Source of the DNA: Amia ocellicauda
Lineage: Eukaryota; Chordata; Actinopteri; Amiiformes; Amiidae
Direction of reading: 5' to 3'
Length of the DNA stretch: 64,000 nt
NCBI RefSeq assembly: GCF_036373705.1
Contig: NW_027102663.1
Span: forward strand, 372,001-436,000
Shown here: positions 44,504 to 55,095 of the stretch, piece after piece
Position numbering within the stretch: the first letter of the stretch is position 1
Layout of the letters: each line of letters begins with the position of its first letter
Translations under genes and position numbers: made by a program
The notes under the pieces: model-generated
The model's input: only the letters and a program-made list of their open reading frames with translations
The model's database searches: none
Told to the model about the DNA's origin: nothing

Positions 44504-44857
44504 CGTGGTCGCCGTCATTATTATTGTTAAAGTAAAGCAGTAGTTAGATTTGTTGCTACCGTAAGGTGTAGAAGGCACAATAGCTCTGTGAATGTCTGAT
44601 GGTGGCAAAAGACGAGCAGCAGCTGTTTGAACAAGCCATTGAGCATCACCTTGTTGGGGTAAGTGTAAGTCTTGTCATAGCTCAGGGCGTTCTTCCTTTG
44701 AAAGAGTTTCCAAAGTGTCCTGATGTGCCCTTGAGCAATGCAAAATAGGTCAGTGAAAATAGAAACCTTTATCTCACAGGCTGGCCCACAGGAAATGCCT
44801 GTGCGCGTTTTACCAGCCTACTTCAATGGGAGCCATTCGAAACGCCAGGATGGGTTG

Positions 44858-44929
44858 GTTTCCGTAGTGTAGTGGCTATCACATTCGCCTCACACGCGAA
44901 TGGTCCCCGGTTCGAAACCGGGCGGAAAC
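44858..44929 (+). tRNA. tRNA-Val (CAC)
   Basis: All arms are intact. The first variable-region base is T rather than A (GCGAATGGTC), and the D arm ends CACA. Confidence 0.88.
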
Positions 44930-45471
44930 AACCCGCGGTGCACGCGTGCCAGTACCGTGTTACCCGTCCTCATCTCCCTGCCCCAAGGCCGGCCGTCGTT
45001 TTCTCTTCCTCGGAGTGGCAAGAAATCCTGACCTTGAGAAGAAATGATCGCAAAAGGGTAGCTTTGCGAGGCGCTGGAACTGACACTTTTAAAATCGATA
45101 CATGTTGTTGCTGTTACTATACGACCGTAGCAGGATCGGCGACATTGCTGTTACTCTTATGTAGTTGAAGGCGCAGTATAGCTCTGATAGTCTGGTGGTG
45201 ACGGAAGACCACCAGCCGTTTGAACAAGCCATTCAGCATCACCTTGTTGGGCTAAGTGCAGGCACTGTCAGAGCGCAGGGCGTCCTGCCTTTGAATGAGT
45301 TTCCGAAGTGTCCTGATGTGCCCTTTAGCAATGCCAAACAGGTCTGTGAAAATGGCATCCTTTCACGGCACTTCAGACGCCATCTCACAGTCTAGCCGAC
45401 CTGAAATGCCTGAGCCCGTTCTACCAGCAGGCTTCAACGGTAACCGTTTGAAGCAAGACGCGGCGGTGTCA

Positions 45472-45543
45472 GTTTCCGTATTGTAGCGGTTATCACGTTC
45501 GCTTAACACGCGAAAGGTCCCCGGTTCGAAACCGGGCGGAAAC
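45472..45543 (+). tRNA. tRNA-Val (AAC)
   Basis: The cloverleaf has anticodon AAC within CTTAACAC. The D arm reads GTATTGTAG where sisters have GTAGTGTAG, which costs one D-stem pair and may weaken the A box. Confidence 0.82.
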
Positions 45544-45708
45544 AGCCTGCTGTGGGCCGGCCCTTTTCGTCCTGTTTGCCCTCGTGGTTCCCCGGAGGCG
45601 GTGGGTAGCTTTTCTTCATTGGAGTGCCCGAAATCGGTGCACTCACAGCGTCCGTCCGTCGACAGGTTGAAATTGTAAACGCTGGTGTAGCCACTTTTAA
45701 TTAAAATC

Positions 45709-45763
45709 TGATGATAATGATGATGATGATGTTGTTGTTCTTGTTGTTGTTCTTGTTGTCGTC
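45709..45763. repeat. (TGA)n(TTG)n microsatellite
   Basis: A triplet run with one TAA interruption. Confidence 0.9.
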
Positions 45764-46116
45764 GTAGTCGCCGTCATTACTAATGTTAAAGTAAAGCAGT
45801 AGTTAGATTTGTTGCTACCGTAAGGTGCAGAAGGCACAATAGCTCTGTGATTGTCTGATGGTGGCACAAGACGAGCAGCAGCTGTTTGAACATGCCATTG
45901 AGCATCACCTTGTTGGGGTAAGTGTAAGTCTTGTCATTGCTCAGGGCGTTCTTCCATTGAAAGAGTTTCCAAAGTGTCCTGATGTGCCCTTGAGCAATGC
46001 AAAATAGGTCAGTGAAAATAGAAACCTTTATCTCACAGGCTGGCCCACGGGAAACGCCTGTGTACGTTTTACCAGCCGGCTTCGATAGGAGTTATTCGAA
46101 ACACCAGGACGGGTTG

Positions 46117-46188
46117 GTTTGCGTAGTGTAGTGGCTATCACGTTCGCTTCACACGCGTAAGGTCCCCGGTTCGAAACCGGGTGGAAAC
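46117..46188 (+). tRNA. tRNA-Val (CAC), degenerate
   Basis: The acceptor reads GTTTGCG against TGGAAAC, with two altered positions. The anticodon loop is TTCACAC and the anticodon stem pairs imperfectly (GCGTA). It is likely a decaying gene. Confidence 0.78.
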
Positions 46189-46653
46189 AACCCGCGGTGC
46201 ACGCGTGCCAGTGCCGTGTTACCCGTCCCCCATCTCTCTGCCCCAAGGGTGGCTGTCGTTTTCTCTTCCTCTGAGTGTCAAGAAATCCTGACCTTGAGAA
46301 CAAACGATCGCAGAAGGGTAGCTTTGCGAGGCGCTGGAACTGACACTTTTAAAATCGATACATGTTGTTGCTGTTACAATTCGACCGTAGCAGGATCGGC
46401 GACATTGCAGTTACTCTTATGTAGTTGAAGGCGCAGTATAGCTCTGATAGTCTGGTGGTGACGGAAGACCACCAGCCGTTTGAACAAGCCATTCAGCATC
46501 ACCTTGTTGGGTTAAGTGCAGGCACTGTCTGAGCGCAGGGCGTCCTGCCTTTGAAAGAGTTTCCGAAGTGTCCCGAAATCGGTGCACTCAGAGCGTCCGT
46601 CCGTCGACAGGTTGAAATTGTTAACACTGGTGTAGCCACTTTTAATTAAAATC

Positions 46654-46727
46654 TGATGATGATGTTGTTGTTCTTGTTCTTGTTGTTGTTGTTGTTCTTG
46701 TTTTTCTTGTTGTTCTTGTTGTCGTCG
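46654..46727. repeat. (TGA)n(TTG/TTC)n microsatellite
   Basis: A short TGA run with a long TTG/TTC run, in a monomer without tRNA. Confidence 0.9.
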
Positions 46728-47079
46728 TGGTCGCCGTCATTATTATTGTTAAAGTAAAGCAGTAGTTAGATTTGTAGCTACCGTAAGGTGTAGAAGGCAC
46801 AATAGCTCTGTGATTGTCTGATGGTGGCACAAGACGAGCAGCAGCTGTTTGAACAAGCCATTGAGCATCACCTTGTTGGGGTAAGTGTTAGTCTTGTCAT
46901 AGCTCAGGGCGTTCTTCCTTTGAAAGAGTTTCCAAAGTGTCCTGATGTGCCCTTGAGCAATGCAAAATAGGTCAGTGAAAATAGAAACCTTTATCTCACA
47001 GGCTGGCCCACGGGAAACGCCTGTGTGTGTTTTACCAGCCGGCTTCGATGGGAGCCATTCGAAACACCAGGACGGGGCG

Positions 47080-47151
47080 GTTTCCGTAGTGTAGTGGCTA
47101 TCACGTTCGCCTCACACGTGAAAGGTCCCCGGTTCGAAACCGGGTGGAAAC
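47080..47151 (+). tRNA. tRNA-Val (CAC)
   Basis: The CAC anticodon is in a normal loop. The acceptor 3' side is TGGAAAC, giving a G-T pair, and the anticodon stem has GTGAA in place of GCGAA. It is the last tRNA before element D and lies about 230 bases from its left tip. Confidence 0.82.
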
Positions 47152-47377
47152 AACCCGCGGTGCACATGTGCCAGTGCCGTGTTACCCGTCCCCATCTCTC
47201 TGCCCCAAGGCTGGCTGTAGTTTTCTCTTCCTCGGAGTGGCAAGAAATCCTGACCTTGAGAACAAACGATCGCAGAAGGGTAGCTTTGCGAGGCGCTGGA
47301 ACTGACACTTTTAAAATCGATACATGTTGTTGCTGTTACAATACGACCGTAACAGGATCGGCGACATTGCTGTTACT

Positions 47378-47383
47378 CTTATG
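47378..47383. repeat. Target-site duplication, left side of element D
   Basis: CTTATG directly abuts the left terminal repeat and is repeated directly after the right one at 63609-63614. Six-base duplications are typical of Polintons. Confidence 0.9.
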
Positions 47384-47568
47384 AGTAGATGGTAGAGTTT
47401 TATGGGCGCGGCCTATTTTGTTATGACGTATGCCCTAAGCTTATTAATATTCCTACGTCATAATTGGGGGGCGTGATTTTAGGTAGAGTTATTTCCTTAA
47501 TTATTCCTACGTCATATCCGTCAGAAAGTGTACACCCATAAAACCCTGAACAACAAGGCCGCCCATAA
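47384..47568. repeat. Left inverted terminal repeat of copy D
   Basis: The 185 bases are the inverse complement of 63424-63608 with about six mismatches and no length change. The tip reads AGTAGAT followed by GTAG. CRE/ATF-like sites are present: TATGACGTAT once and CCTACGTCATA twice. It is the only left terminal repeat in the window. Confidence 0.92.
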
Positions 47569-48258
47569 CCTGTTGTTCTTGTTGTTCTTGTTGGTCAACT
47601 GTAGAGTGTGAATGGGTCGGCTCTTCCTGTAGTGTTTGGGGGTCTTTTTTAAATATACATGTAATGGTTTAGTAAATCTAAACCGTTATAAGATCAACAA
47701 GTTCTGTTGTCTGTAATGGTCCCAGGTCTTAACAATGCCAGTTTTGAATAGTGCGTTTATCATATTCACACTGTCTCTGTCTGTCTCTCTCTCTCTCTCG
47801 CCCAATCATTTTATAAGATCAACAAGTTCTGTTGTCTGTTATGATCCCAGGTCCTAACAATGCCTGTTTTGCATAGGGTACTTATGTTATCCACACTGTA
47901 TCTGGCTCTGTCTCTCCCCTCAAATTTAATTAAAAATAAAATTAAAAAAGAGGGTGTGTGTGTGGGTGTTTGTGTGTATAGGTTAATTGTTTTTGTAAAA
48001 AAAAAAAAAAAAAAAGCTGTGGTTATATTTTATCTCTCACATAATGTGTTCAGTCGTTTTACTTAAATACATTCTAGGGTCTTAAAGCTCATAGGAGTTA
48101 GACTTAAGATAAGGATATGCTTTTAAGGTATTTTAGCAGTCTCAATCCCTGATGATAAGGAATCGTTTAAAAAATAAAAACAACTGATCACTCAATGCTA
48201 AATAGATCACAACACTCAAGGCTAAATCACTCACACCATGGGGGGCGGGGGTGGGCTC
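47569..48258. other. Left spacer unique to copy D
   Basis: No gene is seen. Directly inside the terminal repeat there is a short TTGTTC run like that of the array monomers. Then come a tandem duplication of about 125 bases, a TG-rich microsatellite (about 47954-47980) and an A run near 48000. The whole stretch is absent from copies B and C. Confidence 0.7.
47686..47925. repeat. Two-copy tandem repeat of about 125 bp
   Basis: TTATAAGATCAACAAGTTCT opens both units (47686 and 47811), each continuing through GTTGTCTGT, CCCAGGTC and AACAATGCC to a TCTG/TC-rich stretch. The second unit diverges towards its end. Confidence 0.8.
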
Positions 48259-48835
48259 AGACAACAGTAGGTATGGCGTGTGGTATCAAAACATTCAGAA
48301 TACTTTTAACCTATATAATTTATAAGCTTTGTAAAATAAACCCAAATATCTCTTTTGCGGGGATAAACGCTGTTCTGAGTAGTTTGTGACTTGTTTAATA
48401 CCAAACAAAGCATCGCTATTAAAAAAAAAAAAAAAAATCACTGTAAAAGCGCTAGTTATTTTAGATCTTTATAGTTATTTTCTTGGCTCAGGTTGTTTTT
48501 TAGCGCTTATAAAGGCCTGAAATATTCTTAGTGGTTTGTTGACTATAGGTCTTGATGCTTAAAAATGTTTTTTTGAGAGACCTAAAGGTTCTAATAAAAG
48601 TTTAGAGTAGAGAGGAAGAGATCGTCTCCATCTTGGTTTCTATTTGAAATTTGATGCAGTGTCATTTTATTGGTTGGTTTTGATATGTTAATTGGTAACA
48701 GGGCGGCACAAAGGCCAGACCAGAACAATGCCTTACAAGCAGATCCGGCATGTGGCCATCAGTATAAGTATGAAGGTCTGGTCTTCAGCTCGACAGACTC
48801 ATACTGACCTTTCGATTTAAGTCTAAAGATCAACA
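48259..48835 (+). other. Left non-coding leader of copy D
   Basis: From this point copies B, C and D are homologous. It has the same promoter features as B: inverted CCAAT boxes near 48670 and 48690 and a TATA box. No coding frame is seen. Confidence 0.6.
48763..48768 (+). promoter_or_regulatory. TATA box of the left leader gene (copy D)
   Basis: TATAAG lies 68 bases upstream of the leader gene ATG, with inverted CCAAT boxes further upstream. Confidence 0.55.
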
Positions 48836-50858
48836 ATGTCCGGAAACAACATCAGCGACTTCGATTTAAACGAGTTTTTAGGCAAGTCTTCAGATTATTT
48901 TCATTGACTCAGAGCGTGTTGTGTGCATGTATTGTAAATAAGGCTATAACATTTGTTTTAAGTTCTGTAAAATTATTTTTCAGCCAGTCAACAGGAGTTA
49001 ATTCCCAACGCTGAGGAGATCATCTGGAACAACGACGGTAAGATTTTTGTGTTTGCGCTCATGGGTTCTTATGTATGGGTGTGTGTGGTTTTGAAGCGGC
49101 TCATTAGAGTTATGAAAACGTTTTAATATATATTAATGCCGGTCTCTTTAATTACACAGAAACTATCGAAAGGCCTGTGATTAATGTCTCGACCAAGAGA
49201 AGTGGTTGTCCCTAGACAGGCTGTCTGCCGACCGGGTAAGAACTAAACCCCTGTTTGTTTGTATAACGTTTCTGTAAGATGTTTGAGTCCAGTTTTGTTA
49301 ATTTTAAAAAAATTATCCTGTCTAACAGTATTAAGAAACGTGGTTCGAGACAACGAAAGGCCTTCCACATCGAGGGCTTGTTTCGTTTTACCTTCGAGAA
49401 CCGTAACCTTTCAAGAATCTGAAAGGCTGTCAGCCCCGGTATCTGATAGCTGTGAGTATATGTCTGCAGCCTGTAAGAGGTTAAATCTTTTTATAAAGCG
49501 GTGTGGTTAAAGGTTAAACATGTCTCTTACCTTCACAGCGGTGCAAAAAGCTAAACCAGCCGAAAAACATAAGAAACGATTATTCTGTGGAGGTAAGTAA
49601 GATCTTTCAAACTTTAATGTTTTTAAAAGGGCTTTGTTTGCACGTTGAGGGCTAATATTTAAGCGATGGGTGACCGTTTCCTGTAGGGCGGGGGGTTCTG
49701 GGAAAGATCTTTAGAAGTCCGGACAGATCTAGGCTTGTTTCTGGGGAACGTGTTTAGAAATGACCGATTGTCGTACCGTCTGGTTAGGAAGTAAAGCCGT
49801 CCGAAAGGGTTTAGTAAGTTGTTTGGCTTATCTCCCGCTATTATACTTCTGTTTTAAAGTGGTTGTAGGAAAAGGCTTGAAGGTGTTCATTGTATTTAAT
49901 ATTTAAACAGATCGTGAAAACGTTTGTGAAACAGGAAGTCCCGGGATCAGGAAGCGTTAACACTTGGAAGGTTCGTTTAAAAATGAAATGTTGTTGTGTG
50001 TGTGTGTGTTTTATTAACAATATTACAGTTTTTAAAGAAACATTTAAGAAACAGTTTATTTACAGCGGCTTCTCTGTTTTACATTTATTATCAAGTCCTA
50101 ATAAATATATTGTCTGTAAATAATAAGGCGTTGTAGTGAATGTCTAAGGCTATTTTCAAAGGTCTAAAAAAGCTAAAGGTTTTGAATGTCCTGGACATGT
50201 TGTTTTAAGTTTGATTTCTGTCGCCGTTTAAAGATGTAAATGTAATGTATATTTTTATTCTTCCCAAGACTCTTCTGTGGATGAGCTATTGAGGACAATT
50301 ACCCCGTCTAAGTGGGATCAAACATCTTCCCCGGTGAGATCACCGAGAGGATCCCCCACGGTGGTCTTGGAGACCCCCCAACATCTACTCAGGCCACAGC
50401 CTTCTGGGGGTAATTCAACACCCCAGATTCAGCCCGCCGCATTGTCGGGCGGAACAAATACAGGCATCCAACAACCTCAGGGGTCGCCGTCAGTCAGGGC
50501 TGACACACCACCCAACGACGGCCTGGTTTCAACATCGTCCCCCCAGACCCGTTTCTTGGCTACAGAAACGCTGAACAGTACCCCGCGCTTGGCCAGGGTG
50601 TCACCGCAAAGGCCTTCTTGGTCTCCGTCCATGAGTATACGCTCGCTCCCTGCCTCCTTCGACCGAGATTTACCGGAGCGACCATCCTTTGAAGCTGAGC
50701 CAGGCCACCAGCCCCCGGAGCTACTTACTGAAGGTCGGCATGAGTTGCAACATACTTTGTTACAAAATCAAAGACTTGTGTTAGTGGGGCAAAACCTGCT
50801 GATAGAGAGCCAAAACACCCTTATTAATACCCTTACTAACGAATTGTACCGTATTTAA
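48836..50858 (+). pseudogene. Spliced leader gene region with Pro/Ser-rich last exon (copy D)
   Basis: An ATG (MSGNNISDFDLNEF) opens the first short block. Then come acceptor-like CAG sites ending near 48983, 49159, 49328, 49538 and 49910, and donor-like GTAAG or GTGAGT sites near 49038, 49236, 49452 and 49593. They bound small exon-sized blocks of about 50-125 bases. The last block, from about 50269, is a long Pro/Ser/Thr-rich frame (SPVRSPRGSPTVVLETPQ; SPQRPSWSPSM) ending in a leucine-rich helix (HTLLQNQRLVLVGQNLLIESQN). It has no near ATG, as expected of a last exon. I do not recognise the product. The frame is scored as a fossil with the rest of the element. Confidence 0.5.
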
Positions 50859-51020
50859 TGTTTTAATAGACACAAAACGCCTTACTATTGTGGGTTGTTG
50901 GAAAAATAAAAAATAAATTAAAAAATGTCCTGACTTGGTAAAAGAACTCACAAACTAAAGGATTATGAACAAGCTAGGGCCCCAAAAAGACCTTCCCGAG
51001 AGAACATCCCCGGCCCTGTT

Positions 51021-51839
51021 GTGAACTCCTCTGATGTCCCAATGAACCTGGAACTATTACAAATGATAAATGATTTAAATAACCCCCAATTACCACCGAT
51101 AGAATGTGAATTAACAGACTTACCGGTGAACCCCGACCTGTTACAGATGGTCAATGATCTAAATAACCACCTCCCACCGGTAGCGCTTATAGAGGTTCAC
51201 CCCCTAGTTCACCCCGATTTGTTTGAAATGGTGGAGGCTTTGGAGGAGCTACCCCTACCAAATTCTGCCCCTATTATAAATGATTTGAGACAATTAGAAC
51301 ACAGGATGGCGGCAGAAGCAGCCATCACTATAGAGGAGGGTCTTGACATTAACCGGTTGGATATCTTTGAAGGACTTTTACAGGCTTTAAATGAGCCTAC
51401 TCAAAAAGGGGGTTTTGTAGATGTCAGCAGTGGGGGTGTTCGGAATGTGGAGGGTTCTGAGACTGATAAGGCTGTGGAGGACATGCTCTGTGAGAATGTA
51501 GGGGGTGAAGGCTTTGTTCAAAATGATGATGTGTCCAAGAGTACCTGTGATCCCGTGATTATAGATAGACCGGCCTATAACAATTTTGAAATGATTCAGC
51601 GTTTTAATTTTGCAGAACTTTTAAATTGTGACAATTATGCAGAAATATTTGTCAACATACACGAGGCCTTGCAGAAAATGCTTGAACAGGTTGCTGAAAG
51701 GGTCAGACCTCGAGATGTTGTACAGTTAGAACTCAGAGGGGATGATTTGTTTAGCAACCTATCTGTAATGCTGAGTGGAGATAATTTAGACGTCTGGCTA
51801 AAATCGAAGCGTTATTGCAAAGTAACGCAGCCATCATAG
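51021..51839 (+). CDS. 272-residue frame upstream of DNA polymerase (copy D)
   Basis: An open frame with the LLQM(I/V)NDLNN repeats, as in B and C, and the same overlap with the polymerase region. Confidence 0.5.
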   Translation: MNSSDVPMNLELLQMINDLNNPQLPPIECELTDLPVNPDLLQMVNDLNNHLPPVALIEVHPLVHPDLFEMVEALEELPLPNSAPIINDLRQLEHRMAAEAAITIEEGLDINRLDIFEGLLQALNEPTQKGGFVDVSSGGVRNVEGSETDKAVEDMLCENVGGEGFVQNDDVSKSTCDPVIIDRPAYNNFEMIQRFNFAELLNCDNYAEIFVNIHEALQKMLEQVAERVRPRDVVQLELRGDDLFSNLSVMLSGDNLDVWLKSKRYCKVTQPS

Positions 51840-54800
51840 CTGATGAAAGTCTGTCTCTGGTAATGAATGTGGTTCGTAACCCTGAGGGTGGGGCGCTTAG
51901 AAGACTGTCGAAATGCTTGAAGAACGACATAATTAGGACCAAGCTCAGGCAATTAGTGGTGAGTTCCAGTGGGGACAATAAGCTCTGTTTTGCTTACAGT
52001 TTAATAAAACTACTCACCCCCGACATGCCTGAACCCCAAGCTCTGCAAGAGGCTTTAATGCTTCATCAGAGGGCCGGCTTAAACTCTCAACAGATGGTTG
52101 CCTTTTCAGACATCACCAAGTTTGAGGAGTTGTTGTCTTTAAAAATTGTTGTGTGGTACCGTTGTGAGGTAAAGGAAGTATTTGTGAAATTTCAGACACA
52201 TCCTGAAACCCATACACAGACACTGTTTCTCTTCCTAAGTGATAGTCATTACTTTGGAATAAAGAGTTTGACGGCTTTTTTGGGTTGTTCGTATGTTTGT
52301 CATTGTTGTTATAAGGCCTTCAATGATAAGCTTAAGCACCGCTGTGACGGTTACTGTAACGTCTGATTCAATCCGCAATGTTGTAAGGGTTTGGCCCCTA
52401 CCATCCGATGAAAAGATTGCTTAAGGATTTGTCTCTCTGCGTTCTGTTTTTCCGAGCATAAGGTACAGAGGGCCGCTTCTGAGGGGGTTAAAAAACTGAG
52501 TTATTGTGATCAAACTAAATATTGCCCGCAGTGTTGCCTCCAGTACCGTTTTCATGAGGTTAAACCACACAAATGTCTGGAGCCGAGATGCAGGATCTGT
52601 AATGCTGATTTAACCCCGGGGTCCGAACACCAGTGCTTTATTCAGCCGGTTAAAAAGGAGCCGCCGCACAATTATAATTAATTATATACACTGTATTGAC
52701 ATGTTGGATCGTGAGTGGTCAGCTAGCGGTGAGAGTTGTGTCAGGGATTTCTTTACGCGGTATCGCGGTCCAAAATACCTCAATTACACATTTATTGCCC
52801 ACAATGCTAAGGGTTATGATTCTTACATTTTGATGAAGTATCTGGTGGAAAATGGGGTGACCCCAAAAATAATAGCTCAGGGTAGCAAGATCATGTGTTT
52901 CACCGACGAAGCTTTCAACTAACGTTACATAGACTCGTTAAATTTCCTCCCCATGAAATTGAGCGCTTTGCCTAAGGCTCTGGGTTTTGAGGCTCAGAAG
53001 AAAGGTTGGTTCTGCCATTTTTTTAATACTAAGGACACTCAAAATTATCGAGGGTCCTACCCGCCCGCCTCTTATTATGGGGTTGTTACTATGATGTCTC
53101 ATGAGAGGGAGGAATTCTTTAAATGGTACAATACGGTTAAGGGAGGTGTTTTTGATTTCCGAGAAGAGATGGCCGCTTATTGTAAAAATGATGTGGTGAT
53201 CCTTAAAGAAGCCTGTGTGCGTTTCTGCGCCGAGGTTATCAACACATCGGGTCTCGACCCTTTGCAAAGTGTGACCATAGCGTCTCTCTGCATGAAAATG
53301 TATCGGTCCAATTTCTTGCAGAAAAACACTATAGCGGTCACCACTTCTGACAACTATCGTGCTAGACAAAAGAACTTTTCGACTGTCTCCATACAGTGGC
53401 TGGAATACCTGAGTGCCCGGGATAACATCTTCATCAGACATGCTTTAAATCAAGGGGAAGTCAAAATGGGGCCTTACTACTTAGACGGTTTTAGCGACGT
53501 GTTCGGGCGGCGTACCGCTTATGAGTTTGCTGGTTGTATTTACCATGGCTGTCCTCAGTGCTTCGACCCAAACACCTTTAACCCCGTAACACAAAAACTC
53601 TGCGGTGATATGTACTATGATTTCCAGGAACGAATTGAAACTTTAAAAAACACCTATGGTTTGAACGTGCTGGTGATTTGGGAACACGAGTGGACGACCC
53701 TGAAGCAACAGGATGCGGGGGTACAACGGTTTATGGAAACCTTGGACTTTCCTGAACGTCTAGAGCCCCGGGATGCGTTATTTGGGGGTCGTACCAACGC
53801 CCTCTGTTTACATTATGAGGTAAAGGAGGGTGAGAGAGTAGATTACTATGATTTCACCAGTCTGTACCCTTATGTCAACAAGACCAAAATGTACCCGGTG
53901 GGGCGTCCAACCATTGTTTATCGTGACTTTCTCGAAATCGGACATTACTTTGGTTTGATCAAAGTCACCATGTACCCTCCTCGCGAGCTGTTCTTACACG
54001 TGTTGCCTTACAGTTGTTCGGGAAAATTGATGTTCCCTCTGTGTAGAACGTGTGTGGAAACTGAAAATCAAACTACCTCTTGTCTGCACAGTGATGAAGA
54101 GAGAGCGCTGACGGGTGTCTGGTGTAGCATTGAGCTTGACAAGGCGGTGGAGAAAGGTTACAGAGTCGGTAAGGTGTATGAGGTTTGGCATTTTTCTGAA
54201 AAACCTGATACTCTTTTTGCTGATTACATTATGACCCATCTGAAAGGGAAACAGGAGGCATCGGGCTATCCCTCATGGTGTGTTGACTCCGCGGCCAAAG
54301 AGCGATAAGTTCAGCAATATTTTGAAAAGGAAGGGATCCGTCTAGAGCCGGGGAACATAACTGTAAACCCCGCCAAGAGACAAATGTCCAAACTGATTTT
54401 AAACAGTCTGTGGGGTAAGTTTGGGGAAAGAAATTACCGTCTAAACACAACCTTGATTAAAACCCCTAAACAGTTTATAGAATTTATGTTTACCAAACAA
54501 CATGCAGTATCACACTTTCAATTCTTAAATGACCACGTGGCACAGGTCCAGTGGAGGGCCCCTAAAGATTTCCCCACCAAACAGGGGAACGTTAATGTTT
54601 TCATAGCGGTTTTTACCACGGCTTACGCCCAGCTTGAACTGTACAACTTAATGGATCAGTTGCAGGAACGCACGCTCTATCAAGATACTGACTCTGTAAT
54701 CTTTGTCACCAGGCCAGGGGATTGGGTCCCTCCCCTCGGGGACTACCTTGGGGAGTTAACGAGTGAACTAGATCCTCAGGACCACATAGTGGAGTTTGTT

Positions 54801-55019
54801 TCAGGGGGTCCTAAGACTTACGCATACAGAACGGCTGCGGGTAAGACCTGTATGAAAGTTAAGGGTTTCACTCTGAACCACTGTAACATCAAGCTCATTA
54901 ACATCAAGTCTCTGACGACCCTGGTAGAAAGTTTTTTAACCGAGAAAGACGTGCCTCCTCGTGAGATTATTACAGCCGGAAATCAGATCTATCGCAATAA
55001 AAAGGGGTACACGTTGTAA
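51815..55019 (+). pseudogene. Protein-primed family B DNA polymerase region (copy D)
   Basis: This is the element's replicase: it copies linear DNA from a protein primer and carries a 3'-5' proofreading exonuclease. In order the region shows a Cys/His-rich zinc-binding segment (CSYVCHCCYKAFNDKLKHRC), an exonuclease block YTFIAHNAKGYDSYIL, a third exonuclease block around YCKNDVVILKEAC, polymerase motif A YYDFTSLYPYVN, motif B KLILNSLWGKFGER and motif C YQDTDSVIF. The length of about 1,070 codons agrees with Polinton polymerases. It follows the 272-residue frame and precedes the packaging ATPase. The region is broken, with several breaks. Confidence 0.88.
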
Positions 55020-55095
55020 AATAGATCACTAAACAAATGGTTCAGGGTGGTGTACAATAAAAGAGTGTTGAAGACTGATTATACCACTCTGCCTT

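Larger units (their letters stand above)
43868..47383. repeat. tRNA-Val tandem array 3
   Basis: This is host array DNA between the right end of C and the left end of D. It has more tRNA-bearing monomers than arrays 1 and 2 and a different order: AAC, CAC, AAC, CAC, CAC, with one short monomer without tRNA. It ends in a CAC-type monomer whose terminal CTTATG (47378-47383) is the left target duplication of element D. It is probably closer to the original array. Confidence 0.85.
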
